From: Mikania micrantha
Taxonomy: Eukaryota > Streptophyta > Magnoliopsida > Asterales > Asteraceae
Length of the DNA stretch: 64,000 nucleotides
Assembly: GCA_009363875.1 (NCBI GenBank)
Contig: CM018691.1
Coordinates: 120,901,404 to 120,965,403, forward strand
Direction of reading: 5' to 3'
The translations under genes were made by a program, and so were the position numbers. Below are positions 18,754 through 30,600 of the stretch, piece after piece. Within the stretch, counting starts at the first letter, position 1; each line of letters opens with the position of its first letter. The notes beneath the pieces were generated by a model that had not been told where the DNA came from, did not search any database, and worked only from the letters and a program-made list of their open reading frames with translations.

Positions 18754-19516
18754 AGCAGCAACAGATAGTTATTTTGCATCCCCAAACTTAAGTGTTCTTT
18801 AGTTTTTTTCCAGCCTCTGGATCGTAAGGAATCCCTGAGTAGAATTGGTCACATGAACCATAGAACCAGAGTCAAACCACCATTTGTTAGCTGGAACATT
18901 TAAATTAAAGGACTGAATTATCATATTTAGATGATTACCTCTCTTAACCAGCCATTCCTTAAAATCAGGGCAATCTTTCTGCTTATGTCATACCTTTCGA
19001 CAGAACCTGCAGTAGGGCTTGCCATTGGAATTGTTAGAGCTGGAAGAAGCACCTGCATTGGATTTTTGGACTTAGAAGCATCCTTGTGAGTATTGTTCTT
19101 CCTTTTCTTCGAACCAGCATCCATCAGGTAAGCAACATCAGGTTTCTCAAGTTCTGACGCTCTTCCTCTTGTACACACATGGCAATCAACTCGTTCATCA
19201 ACCACTTCTCTTTCTGAGTGTCGTAGTTGATCTTAAAAGCCTCATAAGATGCAAGAAGATAAGTCATAATGAAATGGACTAAGAAACCATCACCGATCTC
19301 CATGTCTAATCCTTTAAGTTTACAGGCCATGTCGTTCATCATCATGATGTGCTCACGAATGCCACTGATCCCGTCATACTTTGTAGACACCAGTTTCATT
19401 ATTAGGGTGCTAGCATGCACCTTGGAGGTCCCTTTGAATTGCTCCTCCACAGAGTTAAGGTAAGCTTTTGCATTAGCCAAGTCAGGAATGGCTCCTTTGA
19501 TGATAGGGCTAATGGA
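18754..19516 (-). pseudogene. gag: COP-1 gag C-terminal part and protease region
   Basis: Gag sequence YLNSVEEQFKGTSKVHASTL, with the UBN2-like capsid continuing to MCVQEEER, is coded at 19516-19124. A second frame (19205-18927) holds the basic Lys-rich part, and the zinc knuckle region follows. In this copy the knuckle CRFCRKV is followed by a stop codon (TGA) where the duplicate at 38009-38416 has Gly. The Gag N-terminus is absent because the sequence changes to an LTR-like fragment at 19517. Confidence 0.8.
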
Positions 19517-20521
19517 TGTAACGACCCATTTTGGGAAAATATTTTAAAACGAATATAATTGGCGTATAACTATGTTTTAAATATTATTTGTTGGGTGTTC
19601 TAATAATAATTGTTACCTACAATTATATGGTGGGTGTTTACTAATTTAACTTAGTTAGTTATAACTAGTTAAAGTTAATAGTAATAGAGGGACCAAAGCT
19701 GCCAATAACTGAAACTTGTAAATAGTGGGTTAAGATGTTGACTTGGTCAAAATCTGGTCATAAGACCATTTCTTTTGCTGAAAACGTGAACAAGAGAAAG
19801 GGGAGGAGGAAGCTCAAAAGCTTCAAGTTTGTTCAAATTGGTGCTTGGATTTTGATCTAATCTCACATGCAATCACAGATTGGAGTTCTTCTTGTATCAT
19901 ACAACATCTAGGTAAGTGATTTTGGGCGTGTTGGTGCAAATTTTCGTGAATCTTATATGGGGTATGAGTGGGGTATGGTGAAATACGAAATTGGGTGTTT
20001 GAAGGGTGTTAATGTTTTTATTCTTACTGATTATCATCTAAGAACAACATTTTGATCATCTTATTGAGTTTGGTGTGGATGATGAAAATGGAGTTCTTGC
20101 ATGTTCATGAGGAAGATGAACTAGGGGTTTTTAAATGGGTGTTAGATGATAACTTAGATGATAGTTTATGTTTTCTAACTTTTGAAATTGTATGACGTTG
20201 GTGAAATTGAATGATTAGAAACATAAATGAAGGATTGATGGGGTTTTGGGTGTAGTTGAATTGTGCAGGAGAATTTCTTGCACCCAAGTTGCTTGATGAT
20301 ATGTCTACAATTTGAATTTTTGTTAAAAGCACATTTGGGGGGGGGGGGGGGGGGGTGAAGTGAACTAGTTGTTATAATCATAAAAGGTGCAGTTTTAGGA
20401 TTAATGGGTCATTTGGATGTAATCTAAATATAATTGATGAAAGGGTGTCAAATTGGTGTAATTTGACTAATTATGGTCAACACTTGTATTGAACATATAA
20501 GTATGACATAGGAGGCAATAG
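19517..20521 (+). repeat. LTR-like fragment, duplicated at 38728-39735
   Basis: It starts TGTAACGACCC, a typical gypsy LTR start, right where COP-1 gag breaks off, and ends where gypsy LTR L1 begins. It includes a purine-rich leader and an exon-intron-like CATCTAGGTAAGTG at about 19907-19920. A poly-G tract is near 20337. No protein motif was recognised. Probably a truncated LTR of another gypsy family into which G1 inserted; this is inference. Confidence 0.55.
20337..20355 (+). repeat. Poly-G tract
   Basis: An uninterrupted G run of roughly 18-19 bases. The duplicate at about 39554-39569 has a shorter, T-interrupted version, so the tract is length-variable. Confidence 0.9.
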
Positions 20522-21058
20522 TGTAACACCCCGACAGATGGCGGAAACGTCGGGATGCCACGAGGGATGTGTAGATTGTTCATAAGCTCGTGGGCATCTA
20601 ATTTAAATCATCACATATCAATTAATCAACCAAATTAATTACACAAAAATCATGTTCATCATTAATTAGTTACATCAATTACACAAAAGATTTAGCTATC
20701 TAACTAAATTCTAGTCTTCAGAATTTCAGTTATTTAGCTAAGTCCAAGATCCTACGTGATGATGTTCCAAGAGAATGTAGAGCTATCCTGCCCTACTTAC
20801 TTGTCTTCGTTTTCTGAAACATGTAAAAATCAAGTGTCAACTACGAAGTAGTTGGTGAGTAATCATAAGTTTTATATTTCAAAATGTTTACAAAAGTTTA
20901 AGAAAGTTTATAGTTTTCTGAGAAAATCCACATGAACACCTGCGAAATAATCCAACACACAATCACAAACACAAAATCACATATTTCAAATAATCATAGG
21001 TAATCAATCACTTAAACCTCCAACCAATCTAAATCATCAATATTCTCAAATATTATAA

Positions 21059-21306
21059 GTGACAATACATGTATCATTGTAAAGGACCAAAGTCAATGAC
21101 AACGACACACGGTGTTGTGGCAAATCCACGTGACAATACATGCAATCATTGCGGATGACCGAAGTCAACAACAACGATCCACGGAATAGTGACAATACAT
21201 GCAATCATTGCGGATGACCGAGGTCATCCACAACGATCCACGGAATAGTGACAATACATGCAGTCATTGCGAATGACCGAAATCAATAGCAACAACTTAG
21301 AATATG
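21059..21306 (+). repeat. Four tandem ~59-bp repeats in L1
   Basis: Units start at 21059, 21130, 21189 and 21248, each with GTGACAATACATG, ATCATTG and GACCGA-type phrases; the first unit is longer (71 bp). The array is also in L2 (34605-34852, four units) and L4 (49220-49360, truncated), and is deleted in L3. Confidence 0.88.
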
Positions 21307-22019
21307 ATAATCCATAAATATGAGTATCATACAAATAAACAAGTGTCATCCATGTGATATTAAGATAGTATGAAAATATGGTATACATGTTCCACCTCCG
21401 AGTTTAAAATCAAAATGAATTAAAGGGAGGTTATGAGAACTCACCTGAGTCCTTAGAATAGGTGTTGTGTAGAATGCGCGCTCGCGTATGTAAACTCAAA
21501 AACAACTCAACAATCTGTAATTAGCGTATGTTCGTGTTCATAAGTATACGTGTCTTAATTCAATTAAATGACCATAAGTGTGTATCTTAAATCATTAGAT
21601 GTATGAGTTACTTAGGTTTATTACCTAAGTCATAGTGATAATTATTAGGGCTTCCAACTCTCGTTGTATAGGATAGTCTTATCACTATTTAGTTTATTCA
21701 ACTACTATTTGATAAGGTTTAGTGAAAGTATAAAATTATACATGTATCTACTTATAAAGTGCATGCATGCATATTCCTTTAGTTAACCATTACAATTTAT
21801 ATTGTAAAATTCAATGAAGTTTAAGAAGGTCATCTTAGGTTCCTTTCACAAATTTTTCAAATTACATACATCATTAAGTTAGAACCTTATTCTTATTATA
21901 GAAAAATGGCAACTTATAGGATCCTATGCATACATGAACTTAGATAAGTCTATACTCCATCGTTTATTTCCCATTGTTGGTGTGCTCTTATAGTCTTTCG
22001 TTGACCCAAAATCTTAGGT

Positions 22020-22540
22020 TTGCATACCCATGACTTGCCTAGGAATTAGGTTCGCTGCCCATAATCATGTCCAGCCCTAGTCCTAGGTTCGGCCAAGTTA
22101 ACAGATTCGATGGGCACAAGGTTCGGCTCTAGGTCCGGCTTCCTAGGGTTCGGCCGTCTCTTTTTGTTTCAGCTCAAAGGAGGTTCGTGAGTTCAATGGT
22201 TCGCCAACCTCAGGTTCGTTGACTAGCATGAGGTTCGCTAACCATAGGTTCGGCCCAAATGTACAAGGTTCGCAACAATTGGGTTCGCCTAATGGGAAAG
22301 GTTCGGTGGTTCCACGTTGGTTCGCCTGGTCCAACTAGGGTTTGGCAGATGTGCAGGTTCGGCTCCTAGGTAAGGTTCGTGGAGCCATGCAGATGCAACA
22401 GGTTCGGCCAATATGTTCGACCAGCAGCTAGGTTCACCTACATGAGGAGGGTTCGGCTGAGCTAGGGTTCGGACACCCTTGTTTGCCCAGCTAGAATAGG
22501 TTCGGCCCACAGAGTTCGGCTACCTGCAGCCTCCCCTTCG
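22020..22540 (-). repeat. GGTTCG motif array in L1
   Basis: About 19 copies of GGTTCG, usually followed by GC, CC or TG, lie in roughly 490 bp with irregular spacing and unrelated sequence between. The array recurs in L3 (about 40515-40985), L4 (about 49410-49755) and the solo LTR at 31980-32400. Confidence 0.85.
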
Positions 22541-22943
22541 CGAACTTGTCCACCATGGTCGTTCATCCTCATCATCTTCGACCCTAACTCATTACAGGTC
22601 GTTCCCTTGACTCATTCATATCCATAGAGGTTAGTTTTTTTTAAGGTATACAACACTTATACATGCTTTAAAATACAAGGATCCTAACTGGTTGTGTTTT
22701 GAGTGAAAACAACAAAAGAAAACTCAAGATTTACCTCTATACGTCGACTGAACTTGAGATTTCTTTGTATCTTCTTGTTCCTCTCGATCGCGCGGTCGTT
22801 TTGGCACCAAGATCTCGTGATTTCGTTAAGAATTGAAGAAGAAAAGCTAGAGAGAAGGTGGGGAGGATTGTAGGTGACGAAAATGGTGTTTTAGTGAGAG
22901 AGTGAGATGAAGAGAAATGAGAAAGAAGAAGCTACTCTTCTTT

Positions 22944-22951
22944 CTTATATC
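22944..22951 (-). promoter_or_regulatory. Candidate core promoter (TATA-like) of G1 LTR
   Basis: On the minus strand GATATAAG lies about 1.13 kb into the LTR, followed by an A/G- then C/T-rich leader. The same site is kept in L3 (41407-41414) and L4 (50175-50182). Motif-based only. Confidence 0.4.
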
Positions 22952-23681
22952 GCGTTCCGTCCCCACGTGTCCGGTCTCGTTTTTATCGCGATAACCTTAT
23001 GGAAATGCTCGGTTTTTACTCGTAAACGTGTTTTAAAATACGAAACATCTGAAAATAATTATGTTTCATTTTTTTTAGAAAATGATTTTATTTAAATCCT
23101 TTCGTAAAAACGATTCCGTTTTATTTTCGGTAAATTTATTTATTAAACATTCGGTTTAACCCGTGAATATATCTAAACATAAATCATTTCAATTAAATAT
23201 GTTTCGTTTTAATAAAATGATTTTAATTAAGATCGATTCGTAAAAATGAATTATTTTACGTTAAATTATTTATTAAATAAGTAATTTATTCGATTTTCGT
23301 TTTAAGTTATGATTCCTAATAAACGTTATAAATTCCCATTTATTAATTTAATATGATTAGATATTAATTTGTTATCTCGTCGAAACGCGTTACTTACGTA
23401 CGTATTCGTAAAGATCGTCACCTTTCCGAATCCAACGCTCGTATCGTATTTCGATTCGATTTACGATTTATAGAATATCGTTTCAGAATATTATTCTTAA
23501 TAATTATATTCGTGTGAATCGTCACTCGCGCGAATACATTATTAAGTTAACATTTCTGAATTAATACTCGCGTTTAAATTATGTTCGTAACCTCACCGTC
23601 GCGTATTCATTTCCAATATCCTTTTCATTATTTTATTATCTTACATATTATATTCCCAATCCAATCCCACTAAACAATATC

Positions 23682-23797
23682 ACTGACACATCCATGATAG
23701 ACCGAAATATGCATATGTATAGGGCATATGCAGGGGTAGATCGCAACCTCCCCAACACCGTCCCACCGCTATTTCGATAAACCATGACCATGTGTCC
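23682..23797 (-). other. Conserved loop closed by complementary arms (motif instance in L1)
   Basis: Arms CGAAATA (23703-23709) and TATTTCG (23770-23776) enclose the loop phrases TATAGGGCATATG, GTCGCAACC-like and CACCGTCCCACC. An outer pair ACACAT/ATGTGT adds to the stem. One flanking pair (23702 with 23777) is a G-U pair only in the minus-strand RNA, the element's sense strand. Confidence 0.65.
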
Positions 23798-24078
23798 TTG
23801 ACTATGTTTAGCAACCAAATCATAACCTACTCCTAATCTCTTTCCATTCCATACCAATGATCATTTCCGTGACTCCAACTACGATAAACTCTCTGGTTCT
23901 GTTTAGTTGCGTTACAACTAAACTTCCCATGGTTTACGCGTATAATAATATGTTCTCATATGTATACCAATTATTAATAATATCATCAAATGTTCATTAT
24001 CCTTAATAAATAACACATCAGGTTGTAACAGTACAATCGTACATATGTACGGACAGCCTGAGATACAGTGATGTTACA

Positions 24079-24098
24079 GTCTCCCCTAGTTAAGGGAA
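24079..24098 (-). other. Polypurine tract of G1/1
   Basis: The minus strand reads AACTAGGGGAGAC directly before the LTR start TGTAACATC. It is preceded by GGGACGAAATTCCCTT, a phrase common at this place in related gypsy elements. Confidence 0.8.
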
Positions 24099-24112
24099 TT
24101 TCGTCCCGAAAT

Positions 24113-27100
24113 TCAACTTGGAGCGACCGTAGGGAATAAATGTGGGTACTTAAGCTTCATCTGATCTTCCCGTTCCCAGGTGAATTCCGGACCACGCTTC
24201 GACTCCCAACGTACTTTGACAATTGGAATTCTACTGCGTTTGATCTTTTTAACCTCACGATCCATTATCTCAACTGGTTTTTCAACAAAATGCATGGTAT
24301 CATCGACACGAATGTCATCGAGTGGTACCTGAAGATCCTGATCAGCTAAGCATTTTCTTAACTTGGACACGTGAAACGTCGGGTGCACGTTACTATGTTC
24401 AGGAGGAAGTTCTAACTTGTAGGCAACCTTCCCGATCCGTTCAAGAATCTTAAAAGGGCCAACATAACGTGGAGCAAGTTTACCCTTCTTCCCGAATCGC
24501 ACAACGCCCTTCCAAGGCGATACCTTAAGTAATACCATATCATCAACTTCAAACTCTAAAGGTTTTCGTCGTTTATCCGCATAACTCTTCTGTCGACTGC
24601 GAGCAGCTAACAGATTATTACGGATCTGGCAGATCTTGTCAATCGTCTCTTGAATAATCTCGGGACCAGTAATCTGCAAATCGCCGACCTCGGTCCAACA
24701 AATAGGTGACCGACATTTTCTTCCATAAAGAGCTTCAAACGGTGCCATACCAATGCTCGCGTGATAACTGTTGTTATACGAGAACTCAACCAATGGTAAA
24801 TGACTATCCAAATTGCCACCGAAATCGATGACACAAGCTCTCAACATATCTTCAAGTGTCTGAATCGTTCGCTCCGTCTGTCCATCCGTTTGAGGATGAT
24901 AAACAGTGCTAAGATTCAATCTTGTTCCAAATGCTTCATGAAGTGATTCCCAAAATCGCGCTGTGAAACGAGCATCACGGTCTGATATTATGCTTAAGGG
25001 AATTCCATGTAGGCTAACGATCTCATCAATGTAGATATGAGCTAACTTCCGCACTGGGTACGTTTCGCGTATCGGTAAGAAATGAGCCGACTTGGTTAAT
25101 CTATCAACTATCACCCAAATACTATCCTTACCGTTTGTGGTTCGTGCGAGTTTAGTAATGAAATCCATGGAGATATTCTCCCACTTCCACATGGGTATTT
25201 CTGGTTGTAATAACAATCCCGAAGGTCGCTGGTGTTCTGCCTTGACTTTAGCACAGTTAAGGCACTTGGACACATACTCAGCAATATCCTTCTTCATTCC
25301 AGGACACCAGTACAAGTCCCTAAGGTCTTGATACATCTTATCAGCACCCGGATGGATTGAGTAACGTGACTTATGAGCTTCATCCAAAATCATCATCCTA
25401 AGATCACCCCTGTTCGGTATCCACAACTGATTCAAATAATTCATCAAACCATCATCCTTAGTTTCCAATAATATCTCAGCCCCGCAAGACATCTCATTTT
25501 TCAAGTTATTCTGAACCAATGAGTGTTGTTGGGCTGTGAGAACATCATTATGGAGATTAGTGTGCACTCGGACACTATGGATCTGAACTTGACTTTTGCG
25601 ACTAAGCGCATCCGCTACTACATTCACTTTACCAGGATGGTAGCGAATTTCACAGTCATAATCGTTCAACAGTTCAACCCGTCTCCGTTGTCTCATATTA
25701 AGCTCTTTCTGATTGAGAATATGTTGTAAACTCTTGTGATCCGTAAAGACTACACACTTAGTTCCATAAAGATAGTGTCTCCATATCTTTAAAGCAAACA
25801 CAACTGCACCAAGTTCCAAGTCGTGTGTAGTGTAGTTCTTTTCGTGAATCTTCAGCTGCCTTGATGCATATGCCACAACCTTTCCTCATTGCATGAGGAC
25901 ACAACCGAGACCTTGGTTGGATGCATCGTAGTAAAACACAAAATCATCATTTCCATCAAGTAGTGTCAAGACAGGAGCATCACAAAGTTTCTGCTTCAAA
26001 GTCTGAAACGCTTCTTCTTGCTTTGGTCCCCACTCGTATGGTTTATTCTTTTGAGTCAAAGAAGTGAGAGGGACAACAATCCTGGAGAAATTCGAAATAA
26101 ACCGCCGATAGTAACCGGCAAGTCCAAGAAACGATCAAATTTCCGTCGGTGTCTTCGGTGTACTCCAATTCTTCGCCGCATCAATCTTCTCAGGATCCAC
26201 GTGAACACCCTTTTCATTGACTATGTGTCCCAAGAATTGAACTTCCTTAAGCCAAAATTCACATTTAGAGAATTTGGCATACAGTCGTTCCTCTCTTAGG
26301 ATCTCCAAAACCAACTTAAGGTGTTGCTCGTGTTCTTCCTTGGTCTTTGAGTATATCAAAATATCATCAAGGAATACAATCACAAACTTATCCAAGTATG
26401 GCCTGCAAACACGGTTCATGAGATCCATGAAAACCGCTGGTGCATTGGTAAGGCCGAAAGGCATTACCAAAAATTCATAATGGCCATATCTTGTTTTGAA
26501 AGCCGTCTTGGGAATATCATCATCATGTACGCGAAGCTGATGATACCCAGACCTAAGATCGATCTTTGAAAACCATGTCGAGCCTTGAAGCTGATCGAAG
26601 AGATCATCGATGCGAGGCAGTGGATATCGATTCATGATAGTCAACTTGTCAATTCGCGGTAGTTGATGCACATTCGGAATGACCCGTCGTTCTTCTTGAC
26701 AAACAGGACCGGTGCAACCCATGGTGAATGGCTCGGGCGAATGAATCCCTTATCAGTCAGTTCTTGTAATTGGCTCGCCAGTTCTTGTAACTCCGAAGGC
26801 GCAAGTCTGTAAGGAGCTTTGGCTACTGGGTTCGCACCAGGTACTAAGTCAATTCGAAATTCTACTTGACGTTCTGGTGGAAGACCCGGCAAGTCGTCTG
26901 GAAATACTTCAGGAAAGTCTCTTATTACAGGAACGTCTTCAATGTCCTTTCCTTTCTCCTTTTTCTCCACAACATGTGCTAAGAATGCTATACATTTCTT
27001 CCTAAGGTACTTTTGTGCTTTAGTGCATGACATCAGCTTAAGACCTTTACTAGAAGTTTCCCCAAAAACTCTTAAAGTTTCACCCGATGGTAAGGGAATA

Positions 27101-27777
27101 CGAATGTATTTTTCATGACAAACAATCTCCGCTTTGTGGGTGGCTAACCAATCCATGCCTATGATAACATCGAAGCTACCAAGGTGCATGGGTATAAGAT
27201 CAATTGGGAAAACGTGATCACTTAAGTTCACAGTACATCCAATAATAACAGTGTCAATATCAATAGTATTTCCGTCAGCCACCTCCACGTTAAACGGTTT
27301 ATCTAAATAGGTACGTGTTCTACCAAGCATGTATCCAAAATCATATGAAACGAAACTCCTATCTGCACCAGAATCAAATAAGACAGATGCATAAGAGTTG
27401 TTGATCAGAAATGTACCGTTGACCACGTCCTGGTTGGCTTGAGCAGCTGGAGCATTAAGTTGAAATGCTCTGCCTCTTGCCACCCTTTGGTTGTTTCCAG
27501 TCAGTCTTGGGCATTGATTTCTGAAATGACCCACTTCGCCACACTCATAACAGGCTCTTGCCTGTGCAGGAGGTACCTGGCGAACGGGTACAGCTTGAAT
27601 CTGTTGAGCTTGTGGAGCTGGCAGTGCAAGAGGAGCAGGTTGCATCCGGTGTGCTTGCGGTGCACTTCGGCAAACATTAGCAAAATGGCCGTACTTGCGA
27701 CAGATGTTGCAAACGCGACAAGGCAAGTTAGGCATATGATGATATCGGCAGGTATTACATTGAGGAGTGTTCCCAAT
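24113..27777 (-). pseudogene. pol: G1/1 pol: protease, RT, RNase H, integrase, chromodomain-like end
   Basis: In order: knuckles CNICRKYGHFANVC and CYECGEVGHFRNQC, protease VLFDSGADRSFVSYDF, RT with VIVFLDDILIYSK, RNase H (GTKCVVFTDHKSLQHIL), integrase HHCC and core (SMDFITKLA, SIISDRDARF, HPQTDGQTERTIQ) and a C-terminal chromodomain-like segment (VEIMDREVKKIKRSRIP, then VRWESKRGPEFTWERED). Breaks: a 1-nt deletion near 26648 relative to G1/2, TGA at 26135-26137, and a TGA just upstream of the 25876 start that is shared with G1/2. The last 587 codons (25876-24113) are open. A chromodomain-like end suggests targeting to marked chromatin in related active elements. Confidence 0.88.
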
Positions 27778-28671
27778 CTAATTCCTGGCAGTGGTGTTGT
27801 TGGATGATTGCTGCGCAAACTTGGCAGCAGGAGTAGTGACCACGAAGTTCCTGGTCTTTCTCTTCTTGTTGCTGCTTTTTGAAGAACTAGCAGCCTCAGT
27901 CTTGACTTCTGTTTTTGTTTCCTTTGCAGCGGTCTTCACCTTAGTCTTCTTTGTTCCTTTTCTTGTGAGTGTTCCAGCCTTTACGTGATTATTAGTGAGT
28001 GTAGCAGATAAACCGATTGCAGCCTCAAGTGTCTTGGGGTTGCTTCCGAAAACAGTGTCTTGAATCTGCATAGGCAAACCGCTTATATACTTTTCGATAG
28101 CCCTCTCCAATGGTGTCACCAGGTGAGGTACAAGGAGTCTATACTCATGGAATTGAGTATTGTAGACGACATTCTTGCCACTATCTTGTTTGTGCTCCCA
28201 GAACTCAGTCTCCAGTTTCCTCATCTCACTGCGAGGACAGAATTCGGTGGTCATTAAGTTCTTGACCTCAGTCCAAGTCAGTGCTAGGGCAGCATCCACT
28301 CCCCTAGTTCACTTTTCTCCATTCCACCATGTTAGTGCTCTCTTTTGGAAAACACTGGTGGCATAGCGCACCTTCAGATTCTCGGGACAATCACTATTAA
28401 TGAAGGTGTTCTCCATGCTCTCAAACCACTGCAGCAGACCAGTGGCTGTCTCAGCACCCGTAAACTTTAGAGGATTACATGAGTTGAAGTGTTTGAATGT
28501 GCAGACCGGTGGGTTTGCACCACCTCTGTTCTGATTGAGAGACTGATTGGCTTGAGTCAGCTGATTCACCAATCCAGAAATGAGGTTTGCTAACTCTTGT
28601 ATGCCGGAGTTGGCATTACCGTTAGCATCTTTAGAGTTCGTATCATCTCCATTGTGGCGGCACGGCGGCAT
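27778..28671 (-). pseudogene. gag: G1/1 gag
   Basis: The start ATG at 28671 (MPPCRHNGDD) matches the start in the duplicate. The retrotransposon gag motif FTGAETATGLLQWFESMENTF and the WW-containing ALTWWNGEK segment are clear. A TGA follows ALTWWNGEK (28306-28308 region) where the duplicate codes Arg. The frame resumes to 27778, a TAG after TTARN that is also present in G1/2. The C-terminal part is Lys/Thr-rich. Gag would form the particle; this copy is interrupted. Confidence 0.85.
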
Positions 28672-29515
28672 GTTTCTGAGGAGTTTACAACGGAAATCAT
28701 ACAAACTATATTCAAATGAGTTCATTTCCACAGTTAGGATTACATATAGGAACTATATTTTTCTCCTATCTGTCATTAAACTCATAACAATTATAAATTT
28801 CCTAATATTATACTAAGTGTCCTAATTGGTCATATCTAATATTAGCTAAATATTCCTAAGTTCCAAACATTTCCCACCCTATACCAACACTGACAACCTC
28901 CCGATGCAATGCAACAAGCTTATATATAGGGCATATGCATGGGTAGATCGCAACCTCCCCAACACCGTCCCACCACCGTTGCATTGCACCACGATTATGC
29001 CCTTGTTAGAATTTAGGGTGTATCATGTCTCTTACCATTACCTCAATTCACAAACCTTATCCTAGGTAGGATAATTTTGAGTGAAGTGGTCCCTAGTTCC
29101 CTTGGACAATTAGGTTCGCCTAATGTCTAAGTTCACCTGACATGTAGGTTTGCCTATTTCCAAGTTCACCTAATGTCTAAGTTCACCTGACATTAAAGTT
29201 TCCCCTAATGTCTAAGTTCACCAAAAATCCATGCCAAATCCCAATGTTCCTAATCATCAATGAGGGTTCATATCATCACTGAGTGCCCTTATTGTCACTA
29301 AGTGTTCATATCCTCCCTATAATTTATTCTCATCAAGTGTTCATACTACCACCAAGTGTTAGTATCATCACTATGCGTTCATATGTCCACCAAGTGTCTA
29401 TATCATCATCCAATTCTTCCGTCTATCACTAAGTGTTCGTATCGTTCGTTAATCCTATACACCCCACGTGTCCAATAAGTGTGTTTCGTAAATGAATTTA
29501 TATGTGTCCATCAAA
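28672..29515 (-). other. G1/1 leader, part next to gag
   Basis: Non-coding, with one instance of the conserved loop-and-arms motif (28888-29007), repeated CTAATGTCTAAGTTCACC phrases (about 29110-29225) and loose ATCATCACTAAGTGTTCATA-type repeats (about 29265-29430). It continues at 33425 after the nested solo LTR. Confidence 0.7.
28888..29007 (-). other. Conserved loop closed by complementary arms (G1/1 leader, instance a)
   Basis: Perfect 11-bp arms TGCAATGCAAC (28905-28915) and GTTGCATTGCA (28978-28988) enclose the conserved loop. The arm sequence is unrelated to that of the LTR instance, but pairing is complete. The duplicate is at 47412-47422 and 47485-47495. Confidence 0.75.
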
Positions 29516-29520
29516 TATGT
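29516..29520. repeat. Target site duplication TATGT, left
   Basis: TATGT immediately precedes the solo LTR and is repeated right after it (33420-33424). In copy 2 of the duplication TATGT occurs once (48036-48040) with no insertion. Confidence 0.92.
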
Positions 29521-30372
29521 TGTCACACCCCGAGCCGGCGGGGTAGGATCGGGTTTCCCCGACGGGCGGAAGGTTCCCAGGGCGCGATATCGTGAGTGAT
29601 AATCGAAATGATCAGATTGTTTACATTGCACATGATATATAAAGGAGAAACTTACTAAAATAAAATAGAATTACAAAGTTAAATTACGTCAGTTAAGTTT
29701 ATAATTTAACAATGTAAATCTACTATCACATCATAAATCTTGAATCTTGTATCTGCACAAGATATACAAAATAACTGTGTATGATGTCCAAAAGTATGCA
29801 GGTCCAAAAAGCTAGGTCCTCTATCTGTAACCTAGTCCAAAAGAAACAACTCTTCAGTTGACCTGTTCGTCACCTGAGAAGTCATGCAAAACAAAGTCAA
29901 CACATGGTTGGTGAGTTCATATAGTTTAGTAATTGAAAATGATTTGAAAACCTCTTTCGGTAAAGACCCTAACCTCATTAACTTCACATGTAATATCCAT
30001 ATCGGTATGCTTATATATAGGGCATACCCCTGAGTCGAGCCTACAAACCCGCCCAGACGCCGTCCCACCACATACTAATACGCATATGACACTGTTGTTA
30101 ATGATAATTAAGCATTTTTACCCTACACACCTCTGATTTAGATTATGCTTTCCAAAATTTGATTTACCTTTGATTCTCTTGAGTTCATCATAGATACATG
30201 ATTTCCCAAAAGTCAGTGATGGAAATAAAATGTTAAATATTTAATTAAATAAATAAATAAAACATTTAAATACAACTAAGACATGATGATTGGGCCTTAT
30301 TTGACTCAATCAATTAGACTTAGTTGTTGGTGGTTGTCCAAGTTGTAACCTCTCACACGTGACCCATACCAG

Positions 30373-30600
30373 GCATAACTCACAAGGAGTATACCTGGGC
30401 GTGACGGGATTTTAATGATGCCCGTACAGCCTGACCCAATGGTCTTCTGTACCTGAAGGGACTTTACGGATATCCTTTGATTCTTGATCTCTTTGATTCT
30501 CTTGATTTTGACTTTGCTATTGATTTCATTTGATAGTTCACGTTATTGCCCATATAGCCTGACTACAAGAGTCTTCTATACCTGAAAGGGACTTTATATG
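30373..30600 (-). repeat. Three ~40-bp units ending GGGACTTT in solo LTR 1
   Basis: Units at about 30373, 30429 and 30557 share a GCNTGAC-like start, a GTCTTCTGTACCTGA-like middle and a GGGA(C/T)TTT end. Solo LTR 2 has three equivalents at 59885, 59943 and 60051. Confidence 0.65.

Larger units (their letters stand above)
14597..19516 (-). mobile_element. COP-1: decayed Ty1/copia element, minus strand
   Basis: Reading from 19516 downwards gives gag, protease region, GAG-pre-integrase, integrase, RT, RNase H, a polypurine tract and an LTR start. Most frames are broken. The 5' part of gag, primer site and 5' LTR are missing, because the sequence switches abruptly at 19517 to an unrelated LTR-like fragment. 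A Cassandra TRIM is nested in its RNase H. The LTR start (TGTTAG) and polypurine tract differ from SIRE-A and SIRE-B, so this is another copia lineage; I do not assign a clade. Confidence 0.85.
20522..24078 (-). repeat. L1: 3' LTR of G1/1 (3,557 bp)
   Basis: On the plus strand it starts TGTAACACCCCG and ends GATGTTACA, beside the polypurine tract. It is the most complete of the four G1 LTRs. It contains a 59-bp tandem repeat (21059-21306), an array of GGTTCG motifs (22020-22540), a minus-strand TATA-like box (22944-22951) and one copy of the conserved loop-and-arms motif (23682-23797). 3.5 kb is long even for chromoviruses. Confidence 0.9.

Noticed and set aside
18927..19205. Separate small gene on the minus strand
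   Set aside because: It is a frameshifted piece of COP-1 gag; the collinear copy at 38009-38416 shows the proper context.
22143..22510. Minus-strand ORFs rich in Glu, Pro and Asn in G1 LTRs (also near 40608, 49376, 49522)
   Set aside because: They are created by the GGTTCG array read in reverse; no conservation beyond the repeats and not at a gene position.
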